Shown here: positions 26,105 through 35,381 of the stretch, one piece after another
How positions within the stretch are numbered: the stretch's first letter is position 1
Layout of the letters: the number at the start of each line of letters is the position of its first letter
Source: Actinoplanes xinjiangensis
Lineage (GTDB): Bacteria > Actinomycetota > Actinomycetes > Mycobacteriales > Micromonosporaceae
Length of the DNA: 64,000 nucleotides
Reading direction: 5' to 3'
Assembly (NCBI RefSeq): GCF_003148685.1
Contig: NZ_QGGR01000028.1
Span: 56,222-120,221, forward strand
Position numbers and translations under genes: made by a program
Notes under the pieces: model-generated
Seen by the model: the letters and a program-made list of their open reading frames with translations, nothing else
Told to the model about the DNA's origin: nothing
The model's database searches: none

Positions 26105-27709
26105 GTGTCCACAGTGAGAACAAAACGACGTGTGGCCGGTGCCGCGATCACCGCGGTCCTGGCGACCACGATGTTCGCGTCGACGTCGGCCGAGGCGATC
26201 GGCGGCGACGTGCCGACCGGGCCGGCGTACGGCTTCCTGTCCAAAGTCAGCGTGGGTGAGCCCGGCGTCGGCCAGGCGTGCACCGGCGCACTGGTCGGCG
26301 CCCGGTGGGTGGTGACCGCGAAGAGCTGTTTCGGCACGACCGTGGTGGCCGGGCCGCCCACGACGAAGACGACCGTGACGGTGGGCCGGCTGACGCTGTC
26401 GGACACCGCGAACGGATATGTGGTGCCCGCTCTGCGGGTGCTGCCCCACCCGGATCGCGACGTCGCGCTGGTCGAGTTGGCCGCCTCGGTCGTCGGCGTC
26501 ACGCCGATTCCGGTGTCGGCGCAGGCCCCGGCCGTGGGTGAGGCCGTCGAGGTGCTCGGGTTCGGGCGCACGGCCACCGCGTGGGTGCCGGACCAGCCGC
26601 GCCGCGCCTCGTTCACCGTCACGGGCGTCGACGGCGCGCTGACCGGCATCACCGGTGCGACCGACACCCAGGTCGGCCCGTGCCGTGGTGACGCCGGCGG
26701 CCCCGGCGTGCGGACGGTCGGCGGTGCCCTCCAGCTCGCGGCGATCACCCACAGCGGTGGGCAGGGCGGCTGCCTGGGCGCCCCGGCCGACGCCGCGCGC
26801 GGTGGTACCCAGACCCGGCTCGACGATCTCGCCGGGTGGGTGCGGCAGAACACCGCCGAAGCCACCGTGCAGACGCTGAAGTCGCAGAACAGCGGTCTGT
26901 GCCTGGCGCTGCCGAGCAACTGGGGCGACCTGCGGGCCACTCCGATCCAGTGGTCGTGCAGCGGCGCCGCCGACCAGGACTGGCAGCTCAACCAGCGGGC
27001 CAACGGCCAGTACGAGGTCCGCAACGACCGCAGCGGTCATTGTCTGGCACTCGACGGCGGGGCGACCGCCGACGGCACGTTGATCGTGCAGTGGACGTGC
27101 CGGGACAACGCCGACCAGTACTGGCAGCTGGCCCGGGACACCAACGGCTACACCGAGCTGCGCAACACTCTCAGTGGCAAGTGCCTGGCCGTGCAGGGCG
27201 GTGCCGTCGCCAAGGAGAACGGTGCGAAGGCGCTGATCTGGCCGTGCCGGGAGGCGAACCTGGACCAGAACTGGACGATCACGGCGCGTACGCCCGGCGG
27301 GTGGGTCCGCAGCGCGCACAGCACGCTGTGCATGAGCAACGGCGTCTCGCTCGCTGACGGCGCGCACGCGGTCCAGGCCGCCTGCAGTGATCTCAACGAC
27401 ATGGAGTGGACCCTGCGGACCCGGCGTGACGACCTGGTCGAGGTCCGCAACGACCGCAGCGGCAAATGCCTGGCCATCGAGGGTGGGGTGACCACGGCGG
27501 GCGCGCATCTGCTGCAGTGGCCGTGCCGTGACAACGTCGACCAGTACTGGCGGGCGGAGGTGACCACCCGGGGCACCGTCGTGCTGCGTAACAACCACAG
27601 CCGGATGTGCCTGGCGATCCAGGGTGGCGTGAAGACCGACGCGCATCTGCTGCAGTGGAACTGCAACGGCAACGCCGATCAGTACTGGACCGTCGGCCGC
27701 AAGGCCTGA
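26105..27709 (+). CDS. Secreted trypsin-fold pseudoprotease with two ricin-type lectin domains
   Basis: A 534-residue protein from GTG 26105 behind GGGGGAA. Residues ~1-32 are a signal peptide. Residues ~33-245 are an S1 (trypsin) fold, but two catalytic residues are replaced: the His site reads 'VVTAKSCF' (Ser74) and the Ser site reads 'CRGDAGGP' (Ala197), while Asp119 ('RDVALVEL') is kept. It should not cleave peptide bonds. The rest holds six QxW-type repeats (such as 'VQWTCRDNADQYWQL'), enough for two beta-trefoil lectin domains. A carbohydrate-binding exoprotein is likely. It starts 25 bases after nosB but has its own start signals; I see no biosynthetic role. Confidence 0.87.
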   Translation: MSTVRTKRRVAGAAITAVLATTMFASTSAEAIGGDVPTGPAYGFLSKVSVGEPGVGQACTGALVGARWVVTAKSCFGTTVVAGPPTTKTTVTVGRLTLSDTANGYVVPALRVLPHPDRDVALVELAASVVGVTPIPVSAQAPAVGEAVEVLGFGRTATAWVPDQPRRASFTVTGVDGALTGITGATDTQVGPCRGDAGGPGVRTVGGALQLAAITHSGGQGGCLGAPADAARGGTQTRLDDLAGWVRQNTAEATVQTLKSQNSGLCLALPSNWGDLRATPIQWSCSGAADQDWQLNQRANGQYEVRNDRSGHCLALDGGATADGTLIVQWTCRDNADQYWQLARDTNGYTELRNTLSGKCLAVQGGAVAKENGAKALIWPCREANLDQNWTITARTPGGWVRSAHSTLCMSNGVSLADGAHAVQAACSDLNDMEWTLRTRRDDLVEVRNDRSGKCLAIEGGVTTAGAHLLQWPCRDNVDQYWRAEVTTRGTVVLRNNHSRMCLAIQGGVKTDAHLLQWNCNGNADQYWTVGRKA

Positions 27710-27720
27710 CCTGCATCGAC

Positions 27721-27749
27721 ACGGCCCGGGCGCGGTGCGCCCGGGCCGT
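27721..27749. terminator. Bidirectional hairpin terminator
   Basis: A perfect 13-bp stem (27721-27733 with 27737-27749, arms ACGGCCCGGGCGC and its complement) with a 3-base loop, located between two converging genes. A short T-rich end follows on the plus strand (TTTGCG). Confidence 0.8.
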
Positions 27750-27761
27750 TTGCGTCGCGTG

Positions 27762-29525
27762 TCAGGCGTCCCACCACACCCGGCGGGCGGCGACGACCGT
27801 ACGGTGCGTCGCGTCGGCGGCGAGACCGCACCTGACCGGCGGCAGGTCGCCGTTGCTCACCCACGGGTTGCCGTGCCTGGTGCAGATCGACATCAGGTCC
27901 TTGCGGAAGATGTCGTTCACCCGGTTGAAACTCGCCTCCGAAGTGTCCAGCCGGAGGTTGCGTGGCCCGAAACTCCTGCTGCCGAAGTCGTGCCGGATGC
28001 AGGCGGGTTCGAAGATGTCGTCCAGTTCGCCTCCGGTGGGCCCGGAACAGCCGTCGCTCTCCCACTGGGTGTTGCCGGACTTGTCGACCCCACGCTGGAC
28101 GGCCATGAAGTCGTCCAGGGACATCGCCTGCAGGGTCCGTGCCTCGGCACGCCGGTCGGCGGAGGACGGCTCCCGGACGCGGGTGGACCGGCCGTCCCAC
28201 ACGATGGTGCCGCCGACGAAGAAGGAGGCCTTGCCGCCGGCCCAGTCACCGGCTCCGTCCACCTCGTCGGTCAACGGCATCCGCAGCGCGCCTTCGGCGT
28301 AGTTGTTCGCCGCGTAGACACGGTGGATCTCGCCGTGCACCTCGTGCGCGCCGGTGGCACCGGAGAAGTAGATGGAGCCGTTGGCGAACCGGCTGCCCCA
28401 CCGGCCGTCGGCGAAGAATTCGCCACCGACGGGCATGCCCAGCAGCCCCCGTTCCGCCGCCATCGAGAACCACTTGTCACGGATCACGCCGCGCACGTCC
28501 CACGCGCCGGTCCGCGGCGACCAGTAGATTGAGCCGGACGTGAAGTGCTGGCCGAGACCACCGTCGACGACGCCGAACTCGCCGCTGGTCGGCGCGCCCA
28601 GCGGACCCCCCGCTCCACCGAGCGCCTGGTAGCGGGCCCGGATGTCGTGGCAGACGGCCCGGCCGGCGAACGATGTGCAGCCGGAATCGCCGTTGCCGTG
28701 GTAGCGGGCCGTGCCGGAGGCGTACACCTGGCCGGTGCTGGACAGGGCGACCACACCGCGCCCGTCGGCGGTCAGGTCCAGCGCGATCATCTCGCCGGCG
28801 AAGTCACGCGGGTTAGCCTGGGCGGTGGCGGTGCCGTAGGCGTAGAACTGCCCCGCCGAGCTGAGCGCCATCGCGCCCCGGCCGTCCGCGGTGAGCGACA
28901 GCCCGACGATGCGGCCGGTGAATCCGGACGGGTTGGGCTGCGCCGTGGCCGTGCCGTAGGCGTAGAACTGTCCCGCCGAGCTCACCGCCATCGCGCCCTG
29001 CCCGTCGGCGGTCAGTGCCAGGTCGACGATCTCGCCGGTAAATCCGGACGGGTTGGGCTGTGCCCGGGCGGTGCCGTAGGCGTAGAACTGCCCCGCGGAA
29101 CTGACCGCCATCGCACCCTTGCCGTCGGCGGTCAGGGCGACACCGACGATCCGGCCGCTGAAGCCGGAGGGATTGCGCTGGGGTGTCGCCGTACCGGAGG
29201 CGTAGAACTGCCCGGCGGAACTGACCGCCATCGCGCCCCGGCCGTCGGCGGTCAGCGCCACGTCGACGATGTCGCCGGTGAACCCGGACGGGTTGCGGAC
29301 CGCGGCGGCGCCGCCGAAGGCGTACATCTCGCCGCGGGCGGAGCCGAGCAGGTAGCCGTCCCCGGTGGCGCGGACGTCGATGCCGGTGAAGACGCGGGTC
29401 GCGGCCGCTTCGGCGTCCGGGACCAGCAGCGGCGCGACCGAGGCGGCCACGGCGACCGCGAACACCGCGCCCGTGATCATCCGCCGCCGCGAAACAGCAG
29501 GCGTACCGTTCCATTCTTTATTCAT
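27762..29525 (-). CDS. Secreted phospholipase A2 with 40-residue repeats and LGFP repeats
   Basis: A 587-residue protein from ATG 29525 behind AAGGGGAG. The N-terminus has 'SRRRM' and a hydrophobic stretch ending 'DAEAAA', a likely Tat or Sec signal. Five 40-residue repeats follow ('NPSGFTG.IV..ALTADG.GAM'), then three LGFP-type repeats ('LGGAGGPLGAPTSGEF', 'ERGLLGMPVGGEFF', 'EGALRMPLTDEV') thought to tie proteins to the cell wall. The C-terminal ~120 residues are a prokaryotic phospholipase A2 domain: 'DGCSGP', then 'ACIRHDFGSRSFGP' with the catalytic His512-Asp513 pair and a calcium-loop-like region. It should cleave the sn-2 acyl chain of phospholipids outside the cell. Confidence 0.88.
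   Translation of the reverse strand: MNKEWNGTPAVSRRRMITGAVFAVAVAASVAPLLVPDAEAAATRVFTGIDVRATGDGYLLGSARGEMYAFGGAAAVRNPSGFTGDIVDVALTADGRGAMAVSSAGQFYASGTATPQRNPSGFSGRIVGVALTADGKGAMAVSSAGQFYAYGTARAQPNPSGFTGEIVDLALTADGQGAMAVSSAGQFYAYGTATAQPNPSGFTGRIVGLSLTADGRGAMALSSAGQFYAYGTATAQANPRDFAGEMIALDLTADGRGVVALSSTGQVYASGTARYHGNGDSGCTSFAGRAVCHDIRARYQALGGAGGPLGAPTSGEFGVVDGGLGQHFTSGSIYWSPRTGAWDVRGVIRDKWFSMAAERGLLGMPVGGEFFADGRWGSRFANGSIYFSGATGAHEVHGEIHRVYAANNYAEGALRMPLTDEVDGAGDWAGGKASFFVGGTIVWDGRSTRVREPSSADRRAEARTLQAMSLDDFMAVQRGVDKSGNTQWESDGCSGPTGGELDDIFEPACIRHDFGSRSFGPRNLRLDTSEASFNRVNDIFRKDLMSICTRHGNPWVSNGDLPPVRCGLAADATHRTVVAARRVWWDA
28695..29294 (-). repeat. Five tandem 120-bp coding repeats
   Basis: Five exact-length 120-base units encode the 40-residue repeats of the phospholipase protein, each starting at an Asn-Pro pair. 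Units 1-4 are very similar in DNA; unit 5 has drifted ('NPRDFAGEMIALDL'). A partial unit ('YLLGSARGEMYAFGGAA') precedes them. The pattern resembles a beta-propeller-like or solenoid domain. Confidence 0.75.
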
Positions 29526-29670
29526 GTCTCCCCTTGACGGCCGGATCTGGCATGCATGAGACATCGTCGCCAATCATGGGAAAGGCGACGGAATCGTTGT
29601 TTCTCAGAAAAAGGTCCCCGTCACTGACAGCCTAAAAGGAAGGAATGGCCGCCGGCAGTGCGGGAAACCC

Positions 29671-30309
29671 TCAGATCCGCTGGGCGTCCAGCCATCGCAG
29701 GATGGCGAGGACCCGCCGGTTGTAGCCGGCTTCCAGAGGGAGATTCATTTTTCTGAAGATGCTGGTCAGGTGCCTTTCCACAGCGACCTCGGCGATGAAC
29801 ATCAACTCCGCCACGGCGCGATTCTGCAGCCCGGACGCGACGTGCCGCAGAACCTCACGTTCGGTCGACGACAGATCCTGGGGTGCGGCGTCGGAGATGC
29901 GCTGGGCGATGACGTCGTCCAGCACCACCTCGCCGGCGGCGACCCGGCGGATCGCGTCGGCGAGGACGCCGTTGTCACTCACGCTGTCCTTGACCAGGTA
30001 GCCGACGCCCGCCGGGACCTGTTCCAACAGCCGCCGGGCGTACGTGTGGAACTTGTAGTTGGAGAACAGCAGGATCCCGACCTGCGGGTACAGGCGGTGG
30101 ACCCGCTCGGCGACGCGGAATCCCTCCTGATCGCCCGACGGCGGCATGCGGGCGTCGAGTACGACGGTGTCCGGTGGGTCACCGGCGATACCGGCGATGA
30201 GTGCGGGGCCGTCGCCCACCGCGAGGACGACGTCGATGCCCATCGCGTCGAGCAGCAGGGTGAGACTGTTGCGGAAGATGGTGCTGTCCTCGGCGAGGGC
30301 CACTCTCAC
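29671..30309 (-). CDS. NarL/FixJ-type response regulator
   Basis: A 212-residue protein with GTG start overlapping the stop of the upstream kinase gene (GTGA). The receiver domain has 'ALAEDS' acidic residues, the phosphorylation Asp in 'VVLDARMPP' and a conserved Lys ('YLVKDS'). The C-terminal ~60 residues are a LuxR-type helix-turn-helix ('LSSTEREVLRHVASGLQNRAVAELMFIAEVAVE' region, given here in part by position). It pairs with the kinase at 30306-32081. Targets are unknown; the neighbouring secreted phospholipase gene is a candidate only by closeness. Confidence 0.9.
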   Translation of the reverse strand: MRVALAEDSTIFRNSLTLLLDAMGIDVVLAVGDGPALIAGIAGDPPDTVVLDARMPPSGDQEGFRVAERVHRLYPQVGILLFSNYKFHTYARRLLEQVPAGVGYLVKDSVSDNGVLADAIRRVAAGEVVLDDVIAQRISDAAPQDLSSTEREVLRHVASGLQNRAVAELMFIAEVAVERHLTSIFRKMNLPLEAGYNRRVLAILRWLDAQRI

Positions 30310-32081
30310 GGGATCCTCCCTTCGATGACGGTTCCCGTACCGGCTTCGCTGGTGATGGTCAGTTCGCCGCCCAGCGAGCGCACCCGTTCGCGGAGGGCGG
30401 CCAGCCCGGAGCCCGGCTGCACCTCGACTCCGCCTCGGCCGTCGTCGGCGACCCGTACCTGCGAGACCCGGTCGGTGATCGTCGTGGTGACGGTGACGCG
30501 GGTCGCGTGCGCATGCTTCAGGGCGTTGTTGACGGCCTCGCTGACGAGCAGATACATGATCAGTTCGACTTCGGGCCGGGTCCGCCGTTCGTCGATGTCC
30601 AGGGTGAGCGGTAGCGGGATGCGGTCGAACTTGCGCCGCAGGGCGGGCCGGAGTCCCTCCTCGAGGACTTCGGGATGGAAGCCGCGGGAGAGGTCACGCA
30701 GTTCGTCGATGGCCACCTGGGCGGTCGCCTGGGCCCAGTTCACCGCGTCGTCGAGTTCGGCGGTCTGGTCCGGCCCGGTCTCGTGCCTGCGCAGGATGAT
30801 GCGGATCCGGGCCAGGTGCGCCTGCACGGCCTGCAACGTCGCGTTGACGCCGTCATGCAGTTCGTGGCCGATCCGCTGGAGTTCCTTGAGCGAGTCGTGG
30901 GTCAGGCGCCGGCGTGAGGTCTGCGACTGCTCCAGCTGGTCGGTCAGGAAGTGTTGCAGGACGCCGTCGTTCAGGGCGATGCCGCAGGCCACGGCAGCGG
31001 TACGGACGGCATTCTCACGTCGGCGCAACGTCGGGTCGAGCAGGAGCACGCCGATCGGCCGGCCGTTGCGGCCGGGCACATCGACCTGCCACCGGGTGTC
31101 TTCGCTGAGGTCCATCGAGGGCCCGCTCGCCGGCAGCAGACTCGCCGGGGACGCGGATCGCACCGCGAGGATCAACGACTGGTCGTCGAGGAGCCGCCGG
31201 AGGGCGGACTGCATCTGCTCGATCGTGTCGCAGCGCGAGAGCAGCCGGAAGTCGTCCGCGCCGAGGCCTCTGCGGATCCGGCGCTGGACGAGACTGACGA
31301 TGAACGCGATCGGCGCCACCAGCGCCGCGAGCACGGACAGGTCGCGCAGGCTGTCGGTGACACCTCCGGTCACGTGCAGGTTCACCGCGACGAGATAGAG
31401 GCCTCCGAAGACGCCGATGGAGACGGCGGCGGCTGTCGCCGGCAACAGGTCGGAGCGCTCCACGCCCCGGGAGTGCCGGACGCGGTAGAGCAGGAGCACC
31501 GGAAGGAACAGCGCCAGCACGGTGATGCCCAGGCCGACGACGCTGCTGACGGTCTCCGACAGGCGCCGGTCCGCGACGAGTGTCGGCCACCAGGCATCCG
31601 CGTTCCAGCGCTTCCACTCGGGAAGCGAGACCGCCGCGACGACGAGTTTGCCGCCGATGACCCAGATCGCGAGGGCCCCGAAGTACACCTGCTCGTGGCG
31701 CCGCCGCAGGGCCGGTTCCGGATACCGGACCAACGCGAGGCCGCCGACGACGAACCATCCGTAGCCGAGGACGAAGGAGATGAGCGGTGCCGGGCCGACC
31801 TGCCAGTGCTGGGGCCAGATCCACCACCACGACACCGCGTAGCAGAAGGCGGCGGCGATCATGCCCCAGCCGAGCCGGCCGGTGCGGCCGTCGGTCAGAA
31901 GGAAGGCTCCGGTCGCCGCGAAAGAGGCGACGACCAGCACGTAAAGAACACCGAGAAGAAATTCGTCGTCCCACTTCGGCAGCCAGGACAGCGCCGCGAA
32001 TGTTCCGGCGACAATGGTGGCGGACACCGGTCCCCACCCGATCACGCGTCCACCGGTGAGCGTGGTGAAGGAATCGGCCAT
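30306..32081 (-). CDS. Membrane sensor histidine kinase (NarL-type partner)
   Basis: About 591 residues from ATG 32081; an earlier GTG at 32135 is possible and neither has a strong ribosome binding site. The N-terminal half has about seven or eight hydrophobic segments, indicating a sensor buried in the membrane. A GAF-like linker follows. The dimerisation box 'IGHELHDGVNATLQAVQAHL' contains the phospho-accepting His of the HisKA_3 type. The ATPase part has 'EAVNNALKHAHA' (N box) and 'VADDGRGG' (G1 box). It is translationally coupled to the response regulator behind it. The signal is unknown. Confidence 0.9.
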   Translation of the reverse strand: MADSFTTLTGGRVIGWGPVSATIVAGTFAALSWLPKWDDEFLLGVLYVLVVASFAATGAFLLTDGRTGRLGWGMIAAAFCYAVSWWWIWPQHWQVGPAPLISFVLGYGWFVVGGLALVRYPEPALRRRHEQVYFGALAIWVIGGKLVVAAVSLPEWKRWNADAWWPTLVADRRLSETVSSVVGLGITVLALFLPVLLLYRVRHSRGVERSDLLPATAAAVSIGVFGGLYLVAVNLHVTGGVTDSLRDLSVLAALVAPIAFIVSLVQRRIRRGLGADDFRLLSRCDTIEQMQSALRRLLDDQSLILAVRSASPASLLPASGPSMDLSEDTRWQVDVPGRNGRPIGVLLLDPTLRRRENAVRTAAVACGIALNDGVLQHFLTDQLEQSQTSRRRLTHDSLKELQRIGHELHDGVNATLQAVQAHLARIRIILRRHETGPDQTAELDDAVNWAQATAQVAIDELRDLSRGFHPEVLEEGLRPALRRKFDRIPLPLTLDIDERRTRPEVELIMYLLVSEAVNNALKHAHATRVTVTTTITDRVSQVRVADDGRGGVEVQPGSGLAALRERVRSLGGELTITSEAGTGTVIEGRIP

Positions 32082-32284
32082 GAATCCGATGCTGGCTGAG
32101 ATGCGGTGCTCGTGCAACGGTGGACGGGCCGCCACGACAATCGATCATGAAATTGATGGAAAACCCTCAGCCGTTTCCATGGGCCGAGGGTTTTCCGCAC
32201 TGGTGACGTCATCCGGTGAGTCCCTATCGTCGATTCACATTCCGCCGGACGAGCGCACCGTCGATTCGCGAAAGAGGGGGACCG

Positions 32285-33493
32285 ATGCGGGGACGCCGGG
32301 TTCTCATGGTCGTGACGGTCGTGGCGGTGGCGGGCGCCGTCACCGCAGTGGAGTTGTGGGGCACGCCTTTCCTGGAGGTCCTGAGCTGGGCCCTCGCGCC
32401 GGTAGCCCTGGTCGTCGCGGTCGGTGCGCTGGATCCCGCCGGGACACGTGCGTTGATCAAGGGGGTCCTCGCGGCGGTACGACGGCAGCGGCGGACCGCG
32501 CTGTGTGTGCTGCTGCTGCCGGTGCTGCTGATCGGTGCCGGCGGCTCGGCGGGGCGCCCTTCGCTCAACACCGTCACCGGCGTCGTCCTGGTGTTCGAGG
32601 GGCGCGTGCCGAACGTCGTCTTCACGCGGGCGGCGGACGGCGTCGGTTACTGCTCCCGCACGGACCGGACGTGGGTCACCCGGTGGCGGGGACCGAGCAT
32701 CGCCCGCGACTGGCCCCGGTTCGACGACTTCACCGCGTTCACCAGCACGTACGGCGGGCTGGAGGTCTTCGGCCGCCGGGGAGACCGCCTCGTCTTCGGC
32801 TATCGCGACCCCGACCTGCGGTGGCATGCCGTACAGCAGATCGGTGGTGGCATCGCCGGGAAGCCGGCCGCTCTGGAGGACGGCACCCCGGACGCGGGCC
32901 GGCGCTTCCTGGTCTTCGCCGCCGACGGCGCCGGCGGCGTCAAGGTCTTCGAACGCACCGACTACGCGGGCGGCTGGCCGCCGCAGTGGTCCGCGCGGTC
33001 GACTCTCCGTACCCCGCTTGCCGACATCGAGGGGCTGGCCGCCGCGAAGGACCGTCACGGCCGCCTGGTGCTTGTCCTGCGCAGCCGCGGGCGGCTCTTC
33101 CAGATGCATCGCGACCCGGCGCCCACCGGCAAGGACGTCTCGGCCGGTTGGAGCAGCCCGCGGCCGTTGCGGCTGCCGGGTCGCGCGCTGCCGGCGGTCA
33201 CCGGTGATCCGGCGTACGCGGCCGTCGACGACATCTCGGTGGCCCGTGCGCTGCATGTCGCCGTACCGACGGCCTCCGGGGTCGTCCTGCTGAGTACCCG
33301 GGACGTCACCCGGGACTGGCAGATCGAGACGGTTGCGCTCGGTTTCACTCCCGAAGCCGTCGCGCGACTCGACAGTGCGTCGGCTGACGACAGCCGGTCG
33401 ACGGTGATCGTCCTGGTCCGCGACCACGCCCTGGAGTACGTCTGGCGGGACGGGAGATCGACGTGGAGCGAACCGGTACGACTGACCTGCTGA
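32285..33493 (+). CDS. Membrane-anchored protein with large extracytoplasmic domain, unknown
   Basis: A 402-residue protein from ATG 32285 behind AGAGGGGGA. Three hydrophobic segments lie in the first ~95 residues ('VLMVVTVVAVAGAVTAVEL', 'LSWALAPVALVVAVGAL', 'ALCVLLLPVLLIGAGG'). The remaining ~300 residues show repeating short strands ('VFTRAADGVGYCSRTDRTW', 'LEVFGRRGDRLVFGYRD', 'RFLVFAADGAGGVKVF') that suggest a beta-propeller. No family name is supported. It is divergent from the histidine kinase, so it might be part of the same sensing unit, which is only an inference. Confidence 0.6.
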   Translation: MRGRRVLMVVTVVAVAGAVTAVELWGTPFLEVLSWALAPVALVVAVGALDPAGTRALIKGVLAAVRRQRRTALCVLLLPVLLIGAGGSAGRPSLNTVTGVVLVFEGRVPNVVFTRAADGVGYCSRTDRTWVTRWRGPSIARDWPRFDDFTAFTSTYGGLEVFGRRGDRLVFGYRDPDLRWHAVQQIGGGIAGKPAALEDGTPDAGRRFLVFAADGAGGVKVFERTDYAGGWPPQWSARSTLRTPLADIEGLAAAKDRHGRLVLVLRSRGRLFQMHRDPAPTGKDVSAGWSSPRPLRLPGRALPAVTGDPAYAAVDDISVARALHVAVPTASGVVLLSTRDVTRDWQIETVALGFTPEAVARLDSASADDSRSTVIVLVRDHALEYVWRDGRSTWSEPVRLTC

Positions 33494-33540
33494 CGGCGCC
33501 GTGTCAGCGGCGTGTCAGGGCGGTGTCCGGCGGGGCGCCG

Positions 33541-34350
33541 ATGCTCGACGGCATGACCGATACCGCCGCCGCACCGGCCACCCGCCCGCACCGTCTCGCC
33601 GGGATGCTGCTCGCCGACCGGCATTCCCTGCCGCTGTCGATCGCGCTGCATCTCGTACCCGGGATCCTGATCGTCGTCGCGTACCTGCTGATCGCTGAAC
33701 CGTTCGTCACCGCGATCGGCTACCCGATCTTCCTGGCCTGGGCGATCGCCCTGGTCGTCGTTCTCCTGCCGCTGCTGGGCGGCCTGCTGTGGCTCGGCCG
33801 CGAACGCAACGGCCGGCCCTCACTGCGTGGTGTCGTCGGCTACCTGGGCAGACCGATCCCCCGGGGACGGATCATCGCGGCCGTCGCCGGGTTGATCGTG
33901 TGGATGACGGTCGTGTCGCTTGCGCTGACCCCGCTGGACGACGCCGTCTTCGACGCGTTGTTCACCTGGATCCCCTTCGAGGGTGCCGGCGGCAGTGCCA
34001 CCACCTACCTCGACGGGTACGAGCACTCGCTGCTGGTCACCACGATGCTGATCGGTCTGCCGCTGACCGGGTTCTCCCTGCCGCTGATCGAGGAGCTGTA
34101 CTTCCGCGGATTCCTGCTGCCCCGCATCGCCCACCTGGGGTGGAGGGCGCCGCTGCTCAACACCGTGCTGTTCTCGGTCTACCACTTCTGGGCGCCGTGG
34201 ACGGTCGTCTCGAAGGTGATCTTCATGTTCCCGGCGGTGTGGCTGGTGTGGCGCAAGCACGACATCCGGCTGTCGATCGGCATGCACGTCGGCACGACGC
34301 TGCTGATGGCCGGCATCGGCACCGTCGCCCTGGCGCTGAACCTGGTGTGA
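33541..34350 (+). CDS. CPBP-family intramembrane protease-like protein
   Basis: A 269-residue membrane protein from ATG 33541 (ATG 33553 also possible). It has several membrane helices and the CPBP/Abi signature: 'EELYFRGFLLPR' with the paired Glu and Arg, then His in 'VYHFWAPW' and His in 'GMHVGT', the presumed metal-binding set. Members include CAAX-processing proteases, bacteriocin immunity proteins and anti-sigma-factor proteases. Which role applies here is not visible. It converges on the luciferase-like gene with a gap of nine bases. Confidence 0.85.
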   Translation: MLDGMTDTAAAPATRPHRLAGMLLADRHSLPLSIALHLVPGILIVVAYLLIAEPFVTAIGYPIFLAWAIALVVVLLPLLGGLLWLGRERNGRPSLRGVVGYLGRPIPRGRIIAAVAGLIVWMTVVSLALTPLDDAVFDALFTWIPFEGAGGSATTYLDGYEHSLLVTTMLIGLPLTGFSLPLIEELYFRGFLLPRIAHLGWRAPLLNTVLFSVYHFWAPWTVVSKVIFMFPAVWLVWRKHDIRLSIGMHVGTTLLMAGIGTVALALNLV

Positions 34351-34359
34351 CGGCGCCGC

Positions 34360-35361
34360 TCAGGCCGCTGCCGGGGCCGCCATCACCGCGCCGGTCAACT
34401 CGACCGACCGCAGGCGGTCCGGCAGCGACTGGGCGTGGTGCGCGGTGATCAGCTCGTCGGCGTGCGCCGTGGCGGCGAAGTCCTCCAGGTAGTCGCGGAC
34501 CTCCTCGGGTGTGCCGACCGCCGTGTAGCGGGTCATCGACGCCAGGTTCTGCCCGTTCGGCGAGGCCAGGAACGCGTCGATCTCGGCGTCGGTGTAGTTG
34601 CGCCCGACCGTGCCGCGGGAGATGAACGCCCGGGTCCGGGCGCGGTAGGCCGACCTCATCTGCGCGACGGCCTCGTCGTGGGTGTCGGCGGCCACCACGT
34701 TGACGCCCACGATCACGTACGGCTCGGCGAGCTGCCGTGACGGGGTGAACGTCTCGCGGTAGACCCGGACCGCCTGGTGCAGTGCCTCGGGGGCGAAGTG
34801 CGAGGCGAACGCGTACGGCAGGCCCAGACGTGCCGCCAGCTGTGCTCCGAACAGTGACGATCCGAGGATGTAGAGCGGCACCGGCTGCTCGGCGCGGGGC
34901 ACCGCCTGCACGCCCGGGATCACCGACCGGCCCGCCAGATATCCCTGGAGTTCCAGGACGTCCTGCGGGAAGGTGTCGGCGGAGAGGTGGTCGCGGCGCA
35001 ACGCCCTCATGGTGACCTGGTCGCTGCCGGGCGCGCGGCCGAGCCCGAGGTCGATGCGTCCCGGGAAGAGCGTCTCCAGGGTGCCGAACTGCTCGGCGAT
35101 GACCAGCGGTGAGTGGTTCGGCAGCATGATGCCGCCGGCGCCGAGGCGGATCGACGAGGTGTGTGCGGCCACGTGGCCGATCACCACGCTGGTGGCCGAC
35201 GACGCGATCGTGGCCATGTTGTGGTGCTCGGCATACCAGACCCGCTGGTAGCCGGCGCTTTCCGCGGCGCGGGCGAGGGCCACGCTGGCCTGGAGGCTGT
35301 CGCGGGCGGTCTGCCCGGCGGCGATCGGTGCCAGGTCGAGCAGGGAGAGTGCGGTGGGCAT
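34360..35361 (-). CDS. Luciferase-like (LLM) flavin-dependent oxidoreductase
   Basis: A 333-residue protein from ATG 35361 behind GGAAGG; a GTG at 35385 that overlaps the arsR stop is an alternative. The bacterial luciferase-like pattern is clear: 'LDLAPIAAG', 'RVWYAEHHNMATIASSATSVVIGHVAAHT' region, 'GGIMLPNHSPLVIAEQFGTL' and 'RIDLGLGRAPG'. Such enzymes use reduced flavin for monooxygenation or related reactions. It forms an operon with the upstream ArsR-type repressor gene, so expression is probably induced by that regulator's ligand. Confidence 0.88.
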   Translation of the reverse strand: MPTALSLLDLAPIAAGQTARDSLQASVALARAAESAGYQRVWYAEHHNMATIASSATSVVIGHVAAHTSSIRLGAGGIMLPNHSPLVIAEQFGTLETLFPGRIDLGLGRAPGSDQVTMRALRRDHLSADTFPQDVLELQGYLAGRSVIPGVQAVPRAEQPVPLYILGSSLFGAQLAARLGLPYAFASHFAPEALHQAVRVYRETFTPSRQLAEPYVIVGVNVVAADTHDEAVAQMRSAYRARTRAFISRGTVGRNYTDAEIDAFLASPNGQNLASMTRYTAVGTPEEVRDYLEDFAATAHADELITAHHAQSLPDRLRSVELTGAVMAAPAAA

Positions 35362-35381
35362 GGTGGTGCCGCCTTCCGATG

